From Rhodoferax lacus (GTDB taxonomy: Bacteria > Pseudomonadota > Gammaproteobacteria > Burkholderiales > Burkholderiaceae_C), in NCBI RefSeq assembly GCF_003415675.1, contig NZ_QFZK01000025.1:1-46590 (forward strand): a stretch of DNA of 46,590 nucleotides. Direction: 5' to 3'. Positions 23,882 through 32,344 of this stretch are shown here, in pieces. Each line of letters starts with the position of its first letter. The stretch's first letter is position 1. The notes below the pieces were generated by a model, which worked only from the letters and a program-made list of their open reading frames with translations, had not been told where the DNA came from and ran no database searches. The translations under genes and the position numbers were made by a program.

Positions 23882-24667
23882 TCAGGCCCTTTGCGAGCTG
23901 ACCGAGACCACCTCACCGGTCATGTAGGAGGAATAGTCGCTGGCCAGAAAGACCATGACGTTGGCAATCTCCCAGGGCTCGGCGCCGCGGCCAAAGGCTT
24001 CCTTCTCCGACAACTGCTGCAGCAGTTCCTCAGAAGCAGATTTTTTGAGGAAGGCATGGATGGCAATGGAGGGCGCCACCGCGTTGATGCGCACGCCAAA
24101 CTCGGCCGCCTCCAGCGCCGCGCAGCGCGTGAGCGCCATCACGCCGGCCTTGGCTGCGGCGTAGTGCGCCTGCTGCTCCTGCGCGCGCCAGCCCAGCACC
24201 GAGGCGTTGTTGACAATAACGCCGTGCCCGCGCGGCTGCATCACCTGGAGCGCAGCGCGCGTCATGCGGAAGGTGCCGGTCAGCGTGACATCCAGCACCT
24301 TGTGCCACTCGTCGTCTTGCATATCGACAATGCGTTTGCTGGTGCCCAGGCCGGCGTTGTTGACCAGCACATCGATGCCGCCCAGGCGCTCTTCGGCGGC
24401 CTGCACCAGCGCATCCACCTGGTCCTGGCGGCTGACATCGCAGAGCTGGCCGTACACCGCCTGCAAGCCGGTGTCCTTCTGGATGGCCGCTACGGCTTCC
24501 TGCAGGCGGCGCTCATGCACATCGGACACAAACAGCGCGCGGCAGCCTTCTTCGGCGGCGCGCTTGGCCACGGCAAAGCCGATGCCGGCACCGGCAGCAG
24601 CGGTTACCAAAACCGATTTGCCGCGCAGCAGGCCGTGGGCGGGAACGTAGTCAGGGGCGGGTTTCAT
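23882..24667 (-). CDS. SDR family oxidoreductase (Rv3549c-like)
   Basis: This 261-residue SDR has VTAAAGAGIGFAVAKR near residue 20, VLVNNAGLG near 98, and NNASVLGWRAQEQQAHYAAAKAGVM split across the Ser and Tyr-Lys sites. The first glycine motif is AAAGAGIG rather than the common GxxxGIG. The ATG at 24667 is chosen; the extended reading to 24769 would cover the operator palindrome at 24725-24744. Its position beside MaoC and thiolase genes suggests an acyl-CoA-level hydroxyl dehydrogenase of ring C/D breakdown, like the SDRs next to ipd genes in Mycobacterium. Confidence 0.8.
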   Translation of the reverse strand: MKPAPDYVPAHGLLRGKSVLVTAAAGAGIGFAVAKRAAEEGCRALFVSDVHERRLQEAVAAIQKDTGLQAVYGQLCDVSRQDQVDALVQAAEERLGGIDVLVNNAGLGTSKRIVDMQDDEWHKVLDVTLTGTFRMTRAALQVMQPRGHGVIVNNASVLGWRAQEQQAHYAAAKAGVMALTRCAALEAAEFGVRINAVAPSIAIHAFLKKSASEELLQQLSEKEAFGRGAEPWEIANVMVFLASDYSSYMTGEVVSVSSQRA

Positions 24668-24724
24668 CGGCGTCGTCTTCAGTCGTTGTAGAGCCACGAT
24701 GATGGCGCTCGTGCTGCGGCGCCA

Positions 24725-24744
24725 CATCGTCTGCATGGACGATG
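24725..24744. promoter_or_regulatory. Steroid-regulon operator site 6 (perfect palindrome)
   Basis: CATCGTC-TGCATG-GACGATG. Both arms are perfect and identical to those of site 4, with a different spacer. It is 57 nt before the SDR-MaoC-thiolase operon. Confidence 0.72.
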
Positions 24745-24829
24745 GGCGCGCGCCGCACACCGTGCGCACGCACTGCGAGGCGGGTCGACAAAGTGCGCGA
24801 TGAATTGCGCGCGCCGCCTGGCACGCCGC

Positions 24830-25993
24830 TTAGCGCGGCATGCCCAGTGCGCGCTCGGCCATCAGGTTGAGCTGGATCTCGTTGGTGCCGGCATAAATGG
24901 TGTCGGCCCGGCTGGACAGCCAGAGCTGCTGCAGCGACTCGCACACCGCATCGTCCGGCCCCGCCTCGCAGGCACCACCCAGCACGTCCATGGCCAGCTC
25001 GCCCAGGTTGCGCCGCCAGTTGGACCAGGCATATTTGGCAATGCTGGCAGCGCGCGCATCGCCCGGTGCGCCGCTCACGCGCAGCGCATGGTCGCGCAGC
25101 GTCTGCAGGCCCAGCGCGGCCTGGGCCAGGCGCTGGCGCAGCAGCGGGTCACGCGCCGCGCCATTCGCGCGGGCCACATCCAGCACATCGTCGAGCTCGG
25201 CGCGAAAGTGCGCCTGCTGGCCCAGGGTGGAGGCACCGCGTTCGCAGCCCAGCAGGTACATGGCCACGGCCCAGCCCTGGCCGGGCGCGCCCAGGTGCAA
25301 GCTGCCCTCGGTGCGGGCGCCGTCAAAAAACACTTCGTTGAATTCGCTGCCGCCGGTGATCTGTTTGATCGGGCGCAGGCTCACGCCGCATTGGCGCAGC
25401 GGCACCAGCAGCAGCACCAGGCCCTTGTGGCGCACCGAGTCGGGCTCGCAGCGCGCCAGCACAAAAATCCAGTCCGACTCATGGGCCCAGGAGGTCCAGA
25501 CCTTCTGGCCATCAATCACCCAGTCGCCACTGTCAGGGTCCAGGCGCGCGCGGGTGCGCACGGCGGCCAGGTCGGAGCCGGCGCCCGGCTCGGAATAGCC
25601 CTGCGCCCAGTAACTGGTGCCCGCCAGAATGCCGGGCAAAAAACGCTGCTGCTGCGCAGGCGTGCCGTGGGCAATCAGGGTGGGCGCCAGCAGGGTTTCA
25701 CCAATATGGCCCAACCGCCCGGGGCCGCCGCAGCGCACATACTCTTCATGGAAAACGATTTGCTGGCCCAGCGGCAGGTCGCGCCCGCCATGGGCTTGCG
25801 GCCAGCCCAGGCCGGTCCAGCGGCCCACTGCCAGCTGCTGCTCCCAGCGCTTGGCCAGCGCGGCATCGTAGCCCGGCGCGCCCAGACCGGCGGCACCCCG
25901 CAGCGCTGCAAATTCTCCGCACAGGTGCTCTGCCATCCAGGCCTGCACCTCGGCGCGAAAGCCCTGTTCGGCAGCCGTCTCTTGCACGTTCAT
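24830..25993 (-). CDS. Acyl-CoA dehydrogenase, catalytic subunit of a heteromeric pair
   Basis: This 387-residue acyl-CoA dehydrogenase is the last gene of the long operon. FAD/substrate blocks are present: YWAQGYSEPGAGSDLAAVRT near 130 and the C-terminal DTIYAGTNEIQLNLMAERALG. The probable catalytic base is Glu251 in LLGCERGAS, the position used by the active subunit in heterotetrameric steroid ACADs such as FadE26-27. Its ATG overlaps the stop of the preceding ACAD gene by 4 nt, which fits a fixed alpha2-beta2 complex. It introduces a 2,3-double bond into a steroid-derived acyl-CoA and would pass electrons to EtfAB. Confidence 0.87.
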   Translation of the reverse strand: MNVQETAAEQGFRAEVQAWMAEHLCGEFAALRGAAGLGAPGYDAALAKRWEQQLAVGRWTGLGWPQAHGGRDLPLGQQIVFHEEYVRCGGPGRLGHIGETLLAPTLIAHGTPAQQQRFLPGILAGTSYWAQGYSEPGAGSDLAAVRTRARLDPDSGDWVIDGQKVWTSWAHESDWIFVLARCEPDSVRHKGLVLLLVPLRQCGVSLRPIKQITGGSEFNEVFFDGARTEGSLHLGAPGQGWAVAMYLLGCERGASTLGQQAHFRAELDDVLDVARANGAARDPLLRQRLAQAALGLQTLRDHALRVSGAPGDARAASIAKYAWSNWRRNLGELAMDVLGGACEAGPDDAVCESLQQLWLSSRADTIYAGTNEIQLNLMAERALGMPR

Positions 25994-27198
25994 GGGTGGG
26001 CCTCCGCCAGGGGTTTTTCATCCAGCAATTGCACTGCGACCTGCTCGCACCACCAGCTCACGGGCCCCAGGCGCTGGCTGGCCAGCTGCGCGCGGCGCAG
26101 GAACAAATGGGGATCAAATTCCCAGGTGAAGCCCATGCCGCCATGTAGCTGTATGGCCTCACGCGAGCAGTACAGGGCGGCCTGTGTGGCCTCCATGCGG
26201 GCCTGGGCCGCATGCAGCAGCAGCACTGCAGCGGCGGGCTCGGTGTCGGCCACGGCCGCAGCACCATAGACGGCGGAGCGGGCCTGCTCCAGGGCCACCA
26301 GCATCTGCGCACAGCGGTGCTTGACGGCCTGGAAGCCGGCAATGGATTTGCCAAACTGCACGCGCTGCGCGGTGTAGGCCAAGGTGAGGTCCAGGCAAGC
26401 CTGCGCCACGCCCACTTGCTCGGCGGCCAGTGCAATCGCGCCCAGGCAACGGGCGCGCTGCCAGGCCTGGTCCAGCGCGGGGCCACGGGCCAGGCAAGCG
26501 GTGGCGGGAAGTTGCACATCGGTGGCGCGCACGTTGGCACTGCGGCGCGTGGCGTCCACTGCCTGCAGCGGCTGCAGGCTCAAGCCTTGTGCATCGGCCG
26601 GCATGGCGAACAACAGACACTCCCCCAGCGCGGTGTGTGCGGGCAGCAGCAGGACATCGGCCAGATGCGCCGAGCCCACGGCGGGCCAGTAGCCGCTGAG
26701 TAGCCAGCCTGCGCCATTGGCGATGGCGCGTGCACTCGCACTCGCACTCGCACTCGGAATGGCGTTGGCGTTGGCGTTAGCACTTGCACACGCCGCCCAC
26801 TGGAGGTCGGCATCCGGTTGCGCCATGGCCACTGCCAACATCTGCTCGCCACTGGCCAGGCTGCCCAGCAGTGCCGCGGTCTGCGCGCTGCCGGGCAGGC
26901 TGCGCAGCAGGCTGGCAGCCAGGGCTACGCTGTCAAAGAAAGGGATGCAGGCCAGGTGGCGGCCCAGTTGCTCTTGCAGCAGGGCCAGCTCTACCAGGCC
27001 CAGCCCCAGGCCGCCAGCGTCTTCGGGCAGGTGCACACCGCACCAGCCCATGGCGGCCACTTCCTGCCACAGGGCGCGGTCACAACCGTCACCCGTTTCA
27101 CTGGCTACGCGCACCTTCGCCAACGTGCTGGAGCTTGCCAGAAAAGCCACTGCGCTATCGACGATGAGTTGCTGCTCGTCGCTCAGTGCCAGGTCCAT
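25990..27198 (-). CDS. Acyl-CoA dehydrogenase, FAD-binding partner subunit
   Basis: This 402-residue ACAD-like protein keeps the FAD-binding C-terminal half (QRVQFGKSIAGFQAVKHRCA; IQLHGGMGFTWEFDPHLFLRRA). At the catalytic-base position it reads LGAIALAAEQVG, with no ERG motif. In the FadE26-27/28-29 type of heterotetramer one subunit also lacks the base, so this is probably the partner of the 24830-25993 product, with which it overlaps by 4 nt. A stretch at about residues 138-162 is low-complexity Ser-Ala/Asn-Ala, encoded by hexamer tandem repeats (26732-26778), and lies in the middle domain. Other ACADs in the operon have no such insert. Confidence 0.85.
   Translation of the reverse strand: MDLALSDEQQLIVDSAVAFLASSSTLAKVRVASETGDGCDRALWQEVAAMGWCGVHLPEDAGGLGLGLVELALLQEQLGRHLACIPFFDSVALAASLLRSLPGSAQTAALLGSLASGEQMLAVAMAQPDADLQWAACASANANANAIPSASASASARAIANGAGWLLSGYWPAVGSAHLADVLLLPAHTALGECLLFAMPADAQGLSLQPLQAVDATRRSANVRATDVQLPATACLARGPALDQAWQRARCLGAIALAAEQVGVAQACLDLTLAYTAQRVQFGKSIAGFQAVKHRCAQMLVALEQARSAVYGAAAVADTEPAAAVLLLHAAQARMEATQAALYCSREAIQLHGGMGFTWEFDPHLFLRRAQLASQRLGPVSWWCEQVAVQLLDEKPLAEAHP
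26732..26778. repeat. Hexanucleotide tandem repeats inside an ACAD gene
   Basis: Four copies of GCACTC (26732-26755) and, after 5 nt, three copies of GGCGTT (26761-26778), in frame with the acyl-CoA dehydrogenase. On the coding strand they specify alternating Ala-Ser and Ala-Asn. The unit of 6 keeps the frame when copy number changes. Confidence 0.9.
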
Positions 27199-27208
27199 GG
27201 TCCGTCCT

Positions 27209-28084
27209 TCAGGTTCCGTATACTTTTTGCGCTGGTACGCCCTGCTGCACCAAATGGTCCACCACCGCAGTCAGCTCAGACGGGTTCCAGCGTGCGCCCT
27301 TGTCGCGGATGCTGCCGGTGCGCCAGCCATCGGCCAGGGACAGCTCGCCTCCCTTGGCTTCAAAACAGCGCCCGCTCACATGGCCGGACAGTGTGCTGCC
27401 CAACCAGACCACAATGGAGGCCACATTCATCGGGTCCCACACGTCAAAGCCATCCAGGGGCTTTTTCACCATGTCGGGCATACCGGCTTCGGTCATGGCG
27501 GTGCGCGCGGCCGGTGCCAGGCAATTCACGGTGATGCCGTAGCGCCCCAGCTCGGCCGCCTGCACCAGGGTCAGGCCGGCAATGCCGGCTTTGGCAGCGG
27601 CATAGTTGCTTTGGCCGATGGAGCCCTGCAGGCCCGCGCCGGAGCTGGTGTTGATGATGCGGGCGTCCACCGGGTTGCCGGCCTTGGCCAGGTCGCGCCA
27701 GCGCCGCCCCAGCACGTTGGCCAGGCAGAAGTGGCCCTTGAGGTGCACGCGTATCACAGCGTCCCAGTCGCCTTCGGTTAGCGACAGGAACATGCGGTCG
27801 CGCAGGATGCCGGCGTTGTTGACCAGCACATGCACTTCGCCAAACGCGGCCAGTGCCGCATTGACGATGTCCTGCGCCCCGGCCACGCTGGTGATGTCAC
27901 CGCCATTGGCCAGTGCCCGGCCACCCAGTGCTGTAACTTCATCGGCCACGGCCTGCGCGGCCTCCAGGCGAACATCGTTGACGACGATGTTGGCGCCCTC
28001 GGCCGCAAAGGCCAGCGCATAGGCGCGCCCCAGGCCGCCGCCGGCACCGGTGATGAGAACGGTGCGTTGTGTGCAAATACCCAT
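27209..28084 (-). CDS. SDR of the 17-beta-HSD type 4 / MFE-2 type
   Basis: This 291-residue SDR resembles the dehydrogenase part of multifunctional enzyme 2 and mycobacterial Rv3548c. TGAGGGLGRAYALAFAAEGA opens the cofactor site, NNAGILRDRMF follows, and NTSSGAGLQGSIGQSNYAAAK contains Ser, Tyr and Lys. The C-terminal extension after the SDR core (SIRDKGARWNPSEL...) is also seen in that group. Such enzymes oxidise 3-hydroxyacyl-CoA thioesters of steroid-derived acids. It begins directly after the thiolase (2-nt gap) and ends 10 nt before the ACAD pair. Assignment to one step of ring C/D breakdown is inferred. Confidence 0.82.
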   Translation of the reverse strand: MGICTQRTVLITGAGGGLGRAYALAFAAEGANIVVNDVRLEAAQAVADEVTALGGRALANGGDITSVAGAQDIVNAALAAFGEVHVLVNNAGILRDRMFLSLTEGDWDAVIRVHLKGHFCLANVLGRRWRDLAKAGNPVDARIINTSSGAGLQGSIGQSNYAAAKAGIAGLTLVQAAELGRYGITVNCLAPAARTAMTEAGMPDMVKKPLDGFDVWDPMNVASIVVWLGSTLSGHVSGRCFEAKGGELSLADGWRTGSIRDKGARWNPSELTAVVDHLVQQGVPAQKVYGT

Positions 28085-28086
28085 GT

Positions 28087-29253
28087 TTACAGTCTTTCAA
28101 TAATGGTGACGTTGGCCTGGCCGCCGCCTTCGCACATGGTCTGCAGGCCGTAGCGCCCGCCAGTGCGTTCGAGTTCATGCAGCAGCGTGGTCATCAGCTT
28201 GGCGCCCGAGGCGCCCAGCGGGTGGCCCAGCGCGATGGCGCCGCCATTGACGTTGGTGCGCGCGGGGTCGCAGCCGGTTTCTTGGAGCCAGGCCATGACC
28301 ACTGAGGCAAAGGCTTCGTTGATTTCCACCCTGTCTATATCGCCGATCTGCATGCCGACTTTTTTGAGCGCACGGGCGGTGGCGGCAATGGGGGCGGTGA
28401 GGTGCCAGATGGGGTCGTCCCCCAGCACGCTGAGGTGGTGTATGCGGGCGCGCGGTGTGAGGCCGTAGCGCTTGAGCGCGGCTTCGGACACCACCAGCAC
28501 GGCGGCTGAGGCGTCACAGGTGGAGCTGGACACGGCCGCGGTGATGCCGGGGTAGGCGGCATCGACAGGCGCCAGCGTGGCCATTTTTTCCAGCGTGCTG
28601 GCGCGTGCGGTTTCGTCCATGGTGAACAGGGTTCCATCGGGCAGCGTGTAGGGCACCACCTCGCGGTCGAAGCGGCCTTCTGCGATGGCATGCAGGGCGC
28701 GGTCGTGGCTTTGCTTGGCAAACACTTCCATGTCGGCGCGCGACAGTTTCCAGTGGTCGGCAATGCGTTGCGCGGCATAAAACTGGTTGACCGGCGCGTT
28801 GCCAAAGCGGGCCTGCCAGCCCAGGCTTTCGGCAAAGGGGGTGCTAAAGCCCAGCGGCTGCCCGGCCAGCATGGCCGAAGAAATGGGGATGGCGCTCATG
28901 GTCTGCACGCCACCGGCCAGCACCACGTCCTGGGTGCCGCTCATCACCGCCTGCGCTGCAAAGTGCACCGCCTGCTGCGAGGAGCCGCACTGCCGGTCAA
29001 TGGTGGTGCCCGGCACGGTCAGCGGCATGCCTGCGGCCAGCCAGGAGGTGCGGGCAATGTCGCCGGCCAGCGCGCCAATGGTGTCCACGCAGCCAAAGAT
29101 CACGTCGTCGTATTCATCGGCGGGGATGGTGTTGCGCCCGACGATGGCGCGTATCACATGGGCGCCGAGGTCGGCGCCGTGCACGGCTGCCAGGGAGCCC
29201 TTGCGCTTGCCGGTGGGCGAGCGCAGGGCGTCGACGATAAAAGCTTCTGCCAT
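28087..29253 (-). CDS. Thiolase family acetyl-CoA acyltransferase (FadA5/FadA6-like)
   Basis: This 388-residue thiolase has the nucleophile Cys89 in TIDRQCGSSQQAVH, the general-base His in GGAIALGHPLGASGAK and the second Cys in QTMCEGGGQAN. Family blocks NEAFASVVMAW and PTGKRKGSLA are present. It differs clearly from the other thiolase in the window (22188-23396), so the two probably cleave different beta-ketoacyl-CoAs: one from the side chain, or the rings and the other from the final linear acids. It lies between an ACAD gene (51-nt gap) and an SDR gene (2-nt gap) in the long operon. Confidence 0.87.
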   Translation of the reverse strand: MAEAFIVDALRSPTGKRKGSLAAVHGADLGAHVIRAIVGRNTIPADEYDDVIFGCVDTIGALAGDIARTSWLAAGMPLTVPGTTIDRQCGSSQQAVHFAAQAVMSGTQDVVLAGGVQTMSAIPISSAMLAGQPLGFSTPFAESLGWQARFGNAPVNQFYAAQRIADHWKLSRADMEVFAKQSHDRALHAIAEGRFDREVVPYTLPDGTLFTMDETARASTLEKMATLAPVDAAYPGITAAVSSSTCDASAAVLVVSEAALKRYGLTPRARIHHLSVLGDDPIWHLTAPIAATARALKKVGMQIGDIDRVEINEAFASVVMAWLQETGCDPARTNVNGGAIALGHPLGASGAKLMTTLLHELERTGGRYGLQTMCEGGGQANVTIIERL

Positions 29254-29304
29254 AAGAGGTGGGGTCCGGGTTGGTTCTGACGGGGGCCAGTTAAAGAGGG
29301 GCCG

Positions 29305-30390
29305 CTATTGGGGGGCCAGGGGCGTGGACTGAAAAGTGGCGCCAGGCCCCAGCAGGTGCGGAGACAGCAGCAGAGCGGCCAGGCGTGTCTGGTGGAAGGC
29401 GCGGTCGCCCCAGGCGGCATCGAGCGCCCAGGCGCGCTTCATGAACATCTGCAAATCAACCTCCCAGGTGTAGCCCATGGCGCCGTGCACCTGGATGCCC
29501 TTGCGCGCGGCGATCCAGGCCGCGTCACTGCAGGCCAGCTTGGCGTGCGCTACGCGCACTTCCAGGTCTTTGCTGGCCGCGTCCAGCGCGGCCACGGCGC
29601 GGTACAGCACCGGCTTGGCAAATTCAATTTTGGTGACCACATCGGCCAGGTGGTGCTTGACCGCCTGGAAGGAGCCAATAGGCTTGCCGAACTGCTTGCG
29701 CTGCGCGGCATAGTCCACCGACAAATCCAGCATGCGCTGGGCCAGGCCCACCATCTGCCCGGCCACGCACAGGGCGCCGCGCGCCAGTGCCAAGTCCCAC
29801 AGGGCTTGTCCGCTGGCGCCATCGGCGGCGAGCGTGTCCGCCGAGGGCTGACACTGCACGGTGGCCAGGCGGCGTGAGGCATCAATGCTGCGCAGCGGCG
29901 TGATCTGCACCGCACTGCCGGGCACGGCGTGCAGCTCCAGACCCTGCGCGCTGGCATGGGGCAGCAGCAGCAGGTCGGCCAGGTGGGCATCGGCCACCCA
30001 GGGGTTGACCGGGTGGCCCACGGCGATGCGGCAGCTGCCCTCCACAATGCGCGGCAGCCAGGTGCTGCGCAGTGCGTGGCCAAGCGGCAGGCCGGTGAGC
30101 ATGCCCGCGGCAATACAGGCGGTGTCGGCCAACGAGTCGGGGATGGCGTAGTAACCCAGTTCCTGCGTCATCAGGGCCCAATCCATATCGCCCAGGCCCA
30201 GGCCGCCTTCAGCCTCGGGCACCGACAGGCCGGTGAGGCCCTGCTCGGCAATCTGGCGGCGCAACTCGGGCGAACGCCCGGCATCGGTCTCCCAGACCTC
30301 GCGCAGGGTTTCCGGCGCGGCCTCGGTCATCAGGAGGCGGCTGACCGAATCGCGCAGTGCGATCTGCTCATCGCTGAGGGTGAAGTCCAT
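29305..30390 (-). CDS. Acyl-CoA dehydrogenase, FAD-binding partner subunit
   Basis: This 361-residue ACAD-like protein has the FAD-binding blocks QRKQFGKPIGSFQAVKHHLAD and IQVHGAMGYTWEVDLQMFMKRA. At the catalytic-base site it has LARGALCVAGQMVG with no Glu. It follows the full-length ACAD gene at 30403-31557 after 12 nt. The pair has the expected make-up of an alpha2-beta2 steroid ACAD such as FadE28-FadE29, with this chain supplying part of the FAD site rather than the base. Its short length compared with ordinary ACADs (about 380) agrees. Confidence 0.85.
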   Translation of the reverse strand: MDFTLSDEQIALRDSVSRLLMTEAAPETLREVWETDAGRSPELRRQIAEQGLTGLSVPEAEGGLGLGDMDWALMTQELGYYAIPDSLADTACIAAGMLTGLPLGHALRSTWLPRIVEGSCRIAVGHPVNPWVADAHLADLLLLPHASAQGLELHAVPGSAVQITPLRSIDASRRLATVQCQPSADTLAADGASGQALWDLALARGALCVAGQMVGLAQRMLDLSVDYAAQRKQFGKPIGSFQAVKHHLADVVTKIEFAKPVLYRAVAALDAASKDLEVRVAHAKLACSDAAWIAARKGIQVHGAMGYTWEVDLQMFMKRAWALDAAWGDRAFHQTRLAALLLSPHLLGPGATFQSTPLAPQ

Positions 30391-30402
30391 GGTGTGCTCC
30401 GC

Positions 30403-31557
30403 TTAGGATTTGGGCAGGCCAAGCACGCGCTCGGCAATGATGTTGCGCTGGATCTCGTTGCTGCCGGCATAGATGGGGCCGGCCTGCGCGAACAAAAATC
30501 CTTCCAGCCAGTCGTGCACCTCGGGGTCGTCCACCAGCTCGGCGCGCGGGCCCAGGATGCGCATGGCGGTTTCGTGCAGCTGCAGGTCCAGCTCGGACCA
30601 GAAGATCTTGTTGGTGCTGGACTCGGCGCCAATGGTGGCACCCCGGTTGAGCCGGCCCACCGTGTGGTAGCTCGACAAGGTGTAGGCCTCGGCCCCCATC
30701 CAGGCGCGCAGCACGGCGTCGCGGATGGAGGGGTCGCGGTCGGCGCTGGCCTGGTGCTTGCGGTAGAGCTGCACCAGTTTTTGCGCGCTGCGCTGAAAGC
30801 GCGCGGGTGAGCGCAGCAGCAGGCCGCGCTCAAAACCGGCGGTGGCCATGGCCACGTTCCAGCCCTGGCCTTCCTCGCCCAGCAAATGGTCCAGCGGCAC
30901 TTTGACGTCGTCAAAAAACACCTCGGCAAAGGCCTGCTTGCCGTTGAGGGCGCGTATGGGGCGCACCGTGATGCCGGGCGCATCCAGCGGCACCAGCATG
31001 TAGGACAGGCCGTGGTGGCGGCTGGACGCCGGGTCGCTGCGGAACAGGCCAAACAGCCAGTTGGCAAACAGGGCGCGGGTGGACCAGGTCTTCTGGCCAT
31101 TGAGCACGTAGTGGTCGCCCTCGCGGATGGCGCGGCTGCTGATGGCGGCCATGTCGGAGCCGGCGTTGGGCTCGCTCCAGCCCTGCGCCCACATGTGCTC
31201 GCAGCGCGCCATGCGGGGCAGAAAGCGCGCCTTCTGTTCGGGCGTGCCAAATTCCATCAGCGTGGGGCCCAGCAGCAGGATGCCGTTCTGGTTGACGCGC
31301 TGGGGCGCATCCAGCGCCCAGTATTCTTCTTCAAAGATCAGCCACTCGATCAGGCCGCAACCGCGCCCGCCCAGCTCCTTGGGCCAGGTGATGCTGCTCC
31401 AACCGCCTTCGGCCAGTGTGGCCTCCCACAGGCGGTGCTGCTCAAAGCCCTCGCGGGTGTCGTAGCTGGCAAAGGCCTGGCGTGGCACGTGGGTGTGCAG
31501 CCAGTCACGCACTTCCTGGCGAAAGGCCTGTTGTGCCGGGGTGTAGTTCAGGTCCAT
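30403..31557 (-). CDS. Acyl-CoA dehydrogenase, catalytic subunit
   Basis: This 384-residue ACAD has all usual blocks: WAQGWSEPNAGSDMAAISS near 124, VLNGQKTWSTRALFANW near 151, and the C-terminal GPIYAGSNEIQRNIIAERVLGLP. The catalytic base is probably Glu243 in TAGFERGLLLRSP. Just downstream lies the shorter partner that lacks this residue. In steroid clusters such proteins (FadE30-34 types) act on HIP-CoA-derived thioesters after IpdC/EchA20/IpdAB or on the propionate arm. The exact step cannot be assigned from sequence. It lies 14 nt after the echA20 gene. Confidence 0.87.
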   Translation of the reverse strand: MDLNYTPAQQAFRQEVRDWLHTHVPRQAFASYDTREGFEQHRLWEATLAEGGWSSITWPKELGGRGCGLIEWLIFEEEYWALDAPQRVNQNGILLLGPTLMEFGTPEQKARFLPRMARCEHMWAQGWSEPNAGSDMAAISSRAIREGDHYVLNGQKTWSTRALFANWLFGLFRSDPASSRHHGLSYMLVPLDAPGITVRPIRALNGKQAFAEVFFDDVKVPLDHLLGEEGQGWNVAMATAGFERGLLLRSPARFQRSAQKLVQLYRKHQASADRDPSIRDAVLRAWMGAEAYTLSSYHTVGRLNRGATIGAESSTNKIFWSELDLQLHETAMRILGPRAELVDDPEVHDWLEGFLFAQAGPIYAGSNEIQRNIIAERVLGLPKS

Positions 31558-31571
31558 GCTTGTGCTTCCGT

Positions 31572-32333
31572 CTAAAACTTGGCTTCGCGCTTGTCGACAA
31601 AGGCAGCGCGCGTGGCCGCCGAATCCGGGCTCATGTAGGCCTGCAGGGTGAAGCCCTGCTCCCAGCGGTACTGGTCTTCCAGGTTGGCGGGCTCGATGCC
31701 GGTGAGGGCCTCCTTGGCGATGCGGATCATGGCCGGGCTCTTGGCGGCAATGCGCTCGGCAATGGCCATGGCCGTCTCGCGCAGCTGCGCGCGTGGCACC
31801 ACGCGCTCGACTGCGCCCAGGCGATGGGCTTCCTGCGCGCCAATCATCTCGCCGGTAAAAAACAGGTAGCGCGTTTTCTGCACGCCAAACATGCGCTGCA
31901 GATGGGCCGCACCGCCCATGGCGCCACGGTCCACTTCGGGCAGGCCGAAGCTGGCGTCGTCGGCGGCAATGACGATGTCGGCCGCGCCGCAGATGCCAAT
32001 GCCCCCGCCCAGCACAAAGCCGTGCACGGCGGCAATCACCGGTACCTTGTTCAGGTGCACGGCCTTGAAGGTGGCGTAGTTGCCGGCGTTGACCGAAACG
32101 ATGAGCTTGTCATTGGCGGCCAGCTCCTTGATGTCCACCCCGGCGCAAAAGCCGCGGTTCTCGGCACGGATGACGATCACGCGCACAGCTTCGCGCTCGC
32201 CCAGGCTGGCGATCTCGGCGGCCAGGCCGTGCCAACCGGCGGCGTTGAGGGCGTTGACCGGGGCGCGGTCAATCACGACCTCGGCCACGCCGTTGCTGTG
32301 CAGGGTGGAGTGAAATTGGGATGGGGATGTCAT
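31572..32333 (-). CDS. echA20: EchA20-type ring D hydrolase (crotonase family)
   Basis: This 253-residue crotonase-fold protein closely tracks mycobacterial EchA20: PPVNA near the start, VI.RAE.RGF.AGVDIKE, VPVIAAV.GF..GGGIG, DDA.FGLPEV.RGA.G.A.HL.R, and RMEQGFT-like YRWEQGFTLQ. EchA20 opens ring D of the bicyclic HIP-derived CoA ester by a retro-Claisen-type hydrolysis. One acidic residue of the crotonase pair is kept (PEVDRG) and the other position is Gly, as in EchA20. The ATG at 32333 is chosen on alignment; the frame is open further upstream, into ipdC. Position between ipdC and an ACAD gene supports the call. Confidence 0.88.
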   Translation of the reverse strand: MTSPSQFHSTLHSNGVAEVVIDRAPVNALNAAGWHGLAAEIASLGEREAVRVIVIRAENRGFCAGVDIKELAANDKLIVSVNAGNYATFKAVHLNKVPVIAAVHGFVLGGGIGICGAADIVIAADDASFGLPEVDRGAMGGAAHLQRMFGVQKTRYLFFTGEMIGAQEAHRLGAVERVVPRAQLRETAMAIAERIAAKSPAMIRIAKEALTGIEPANLEDQYRWEQGFTLQAYMSPDSAATRAAFVDKREAKF

Positions 32334-32344
32334 GGTGGGATCTT

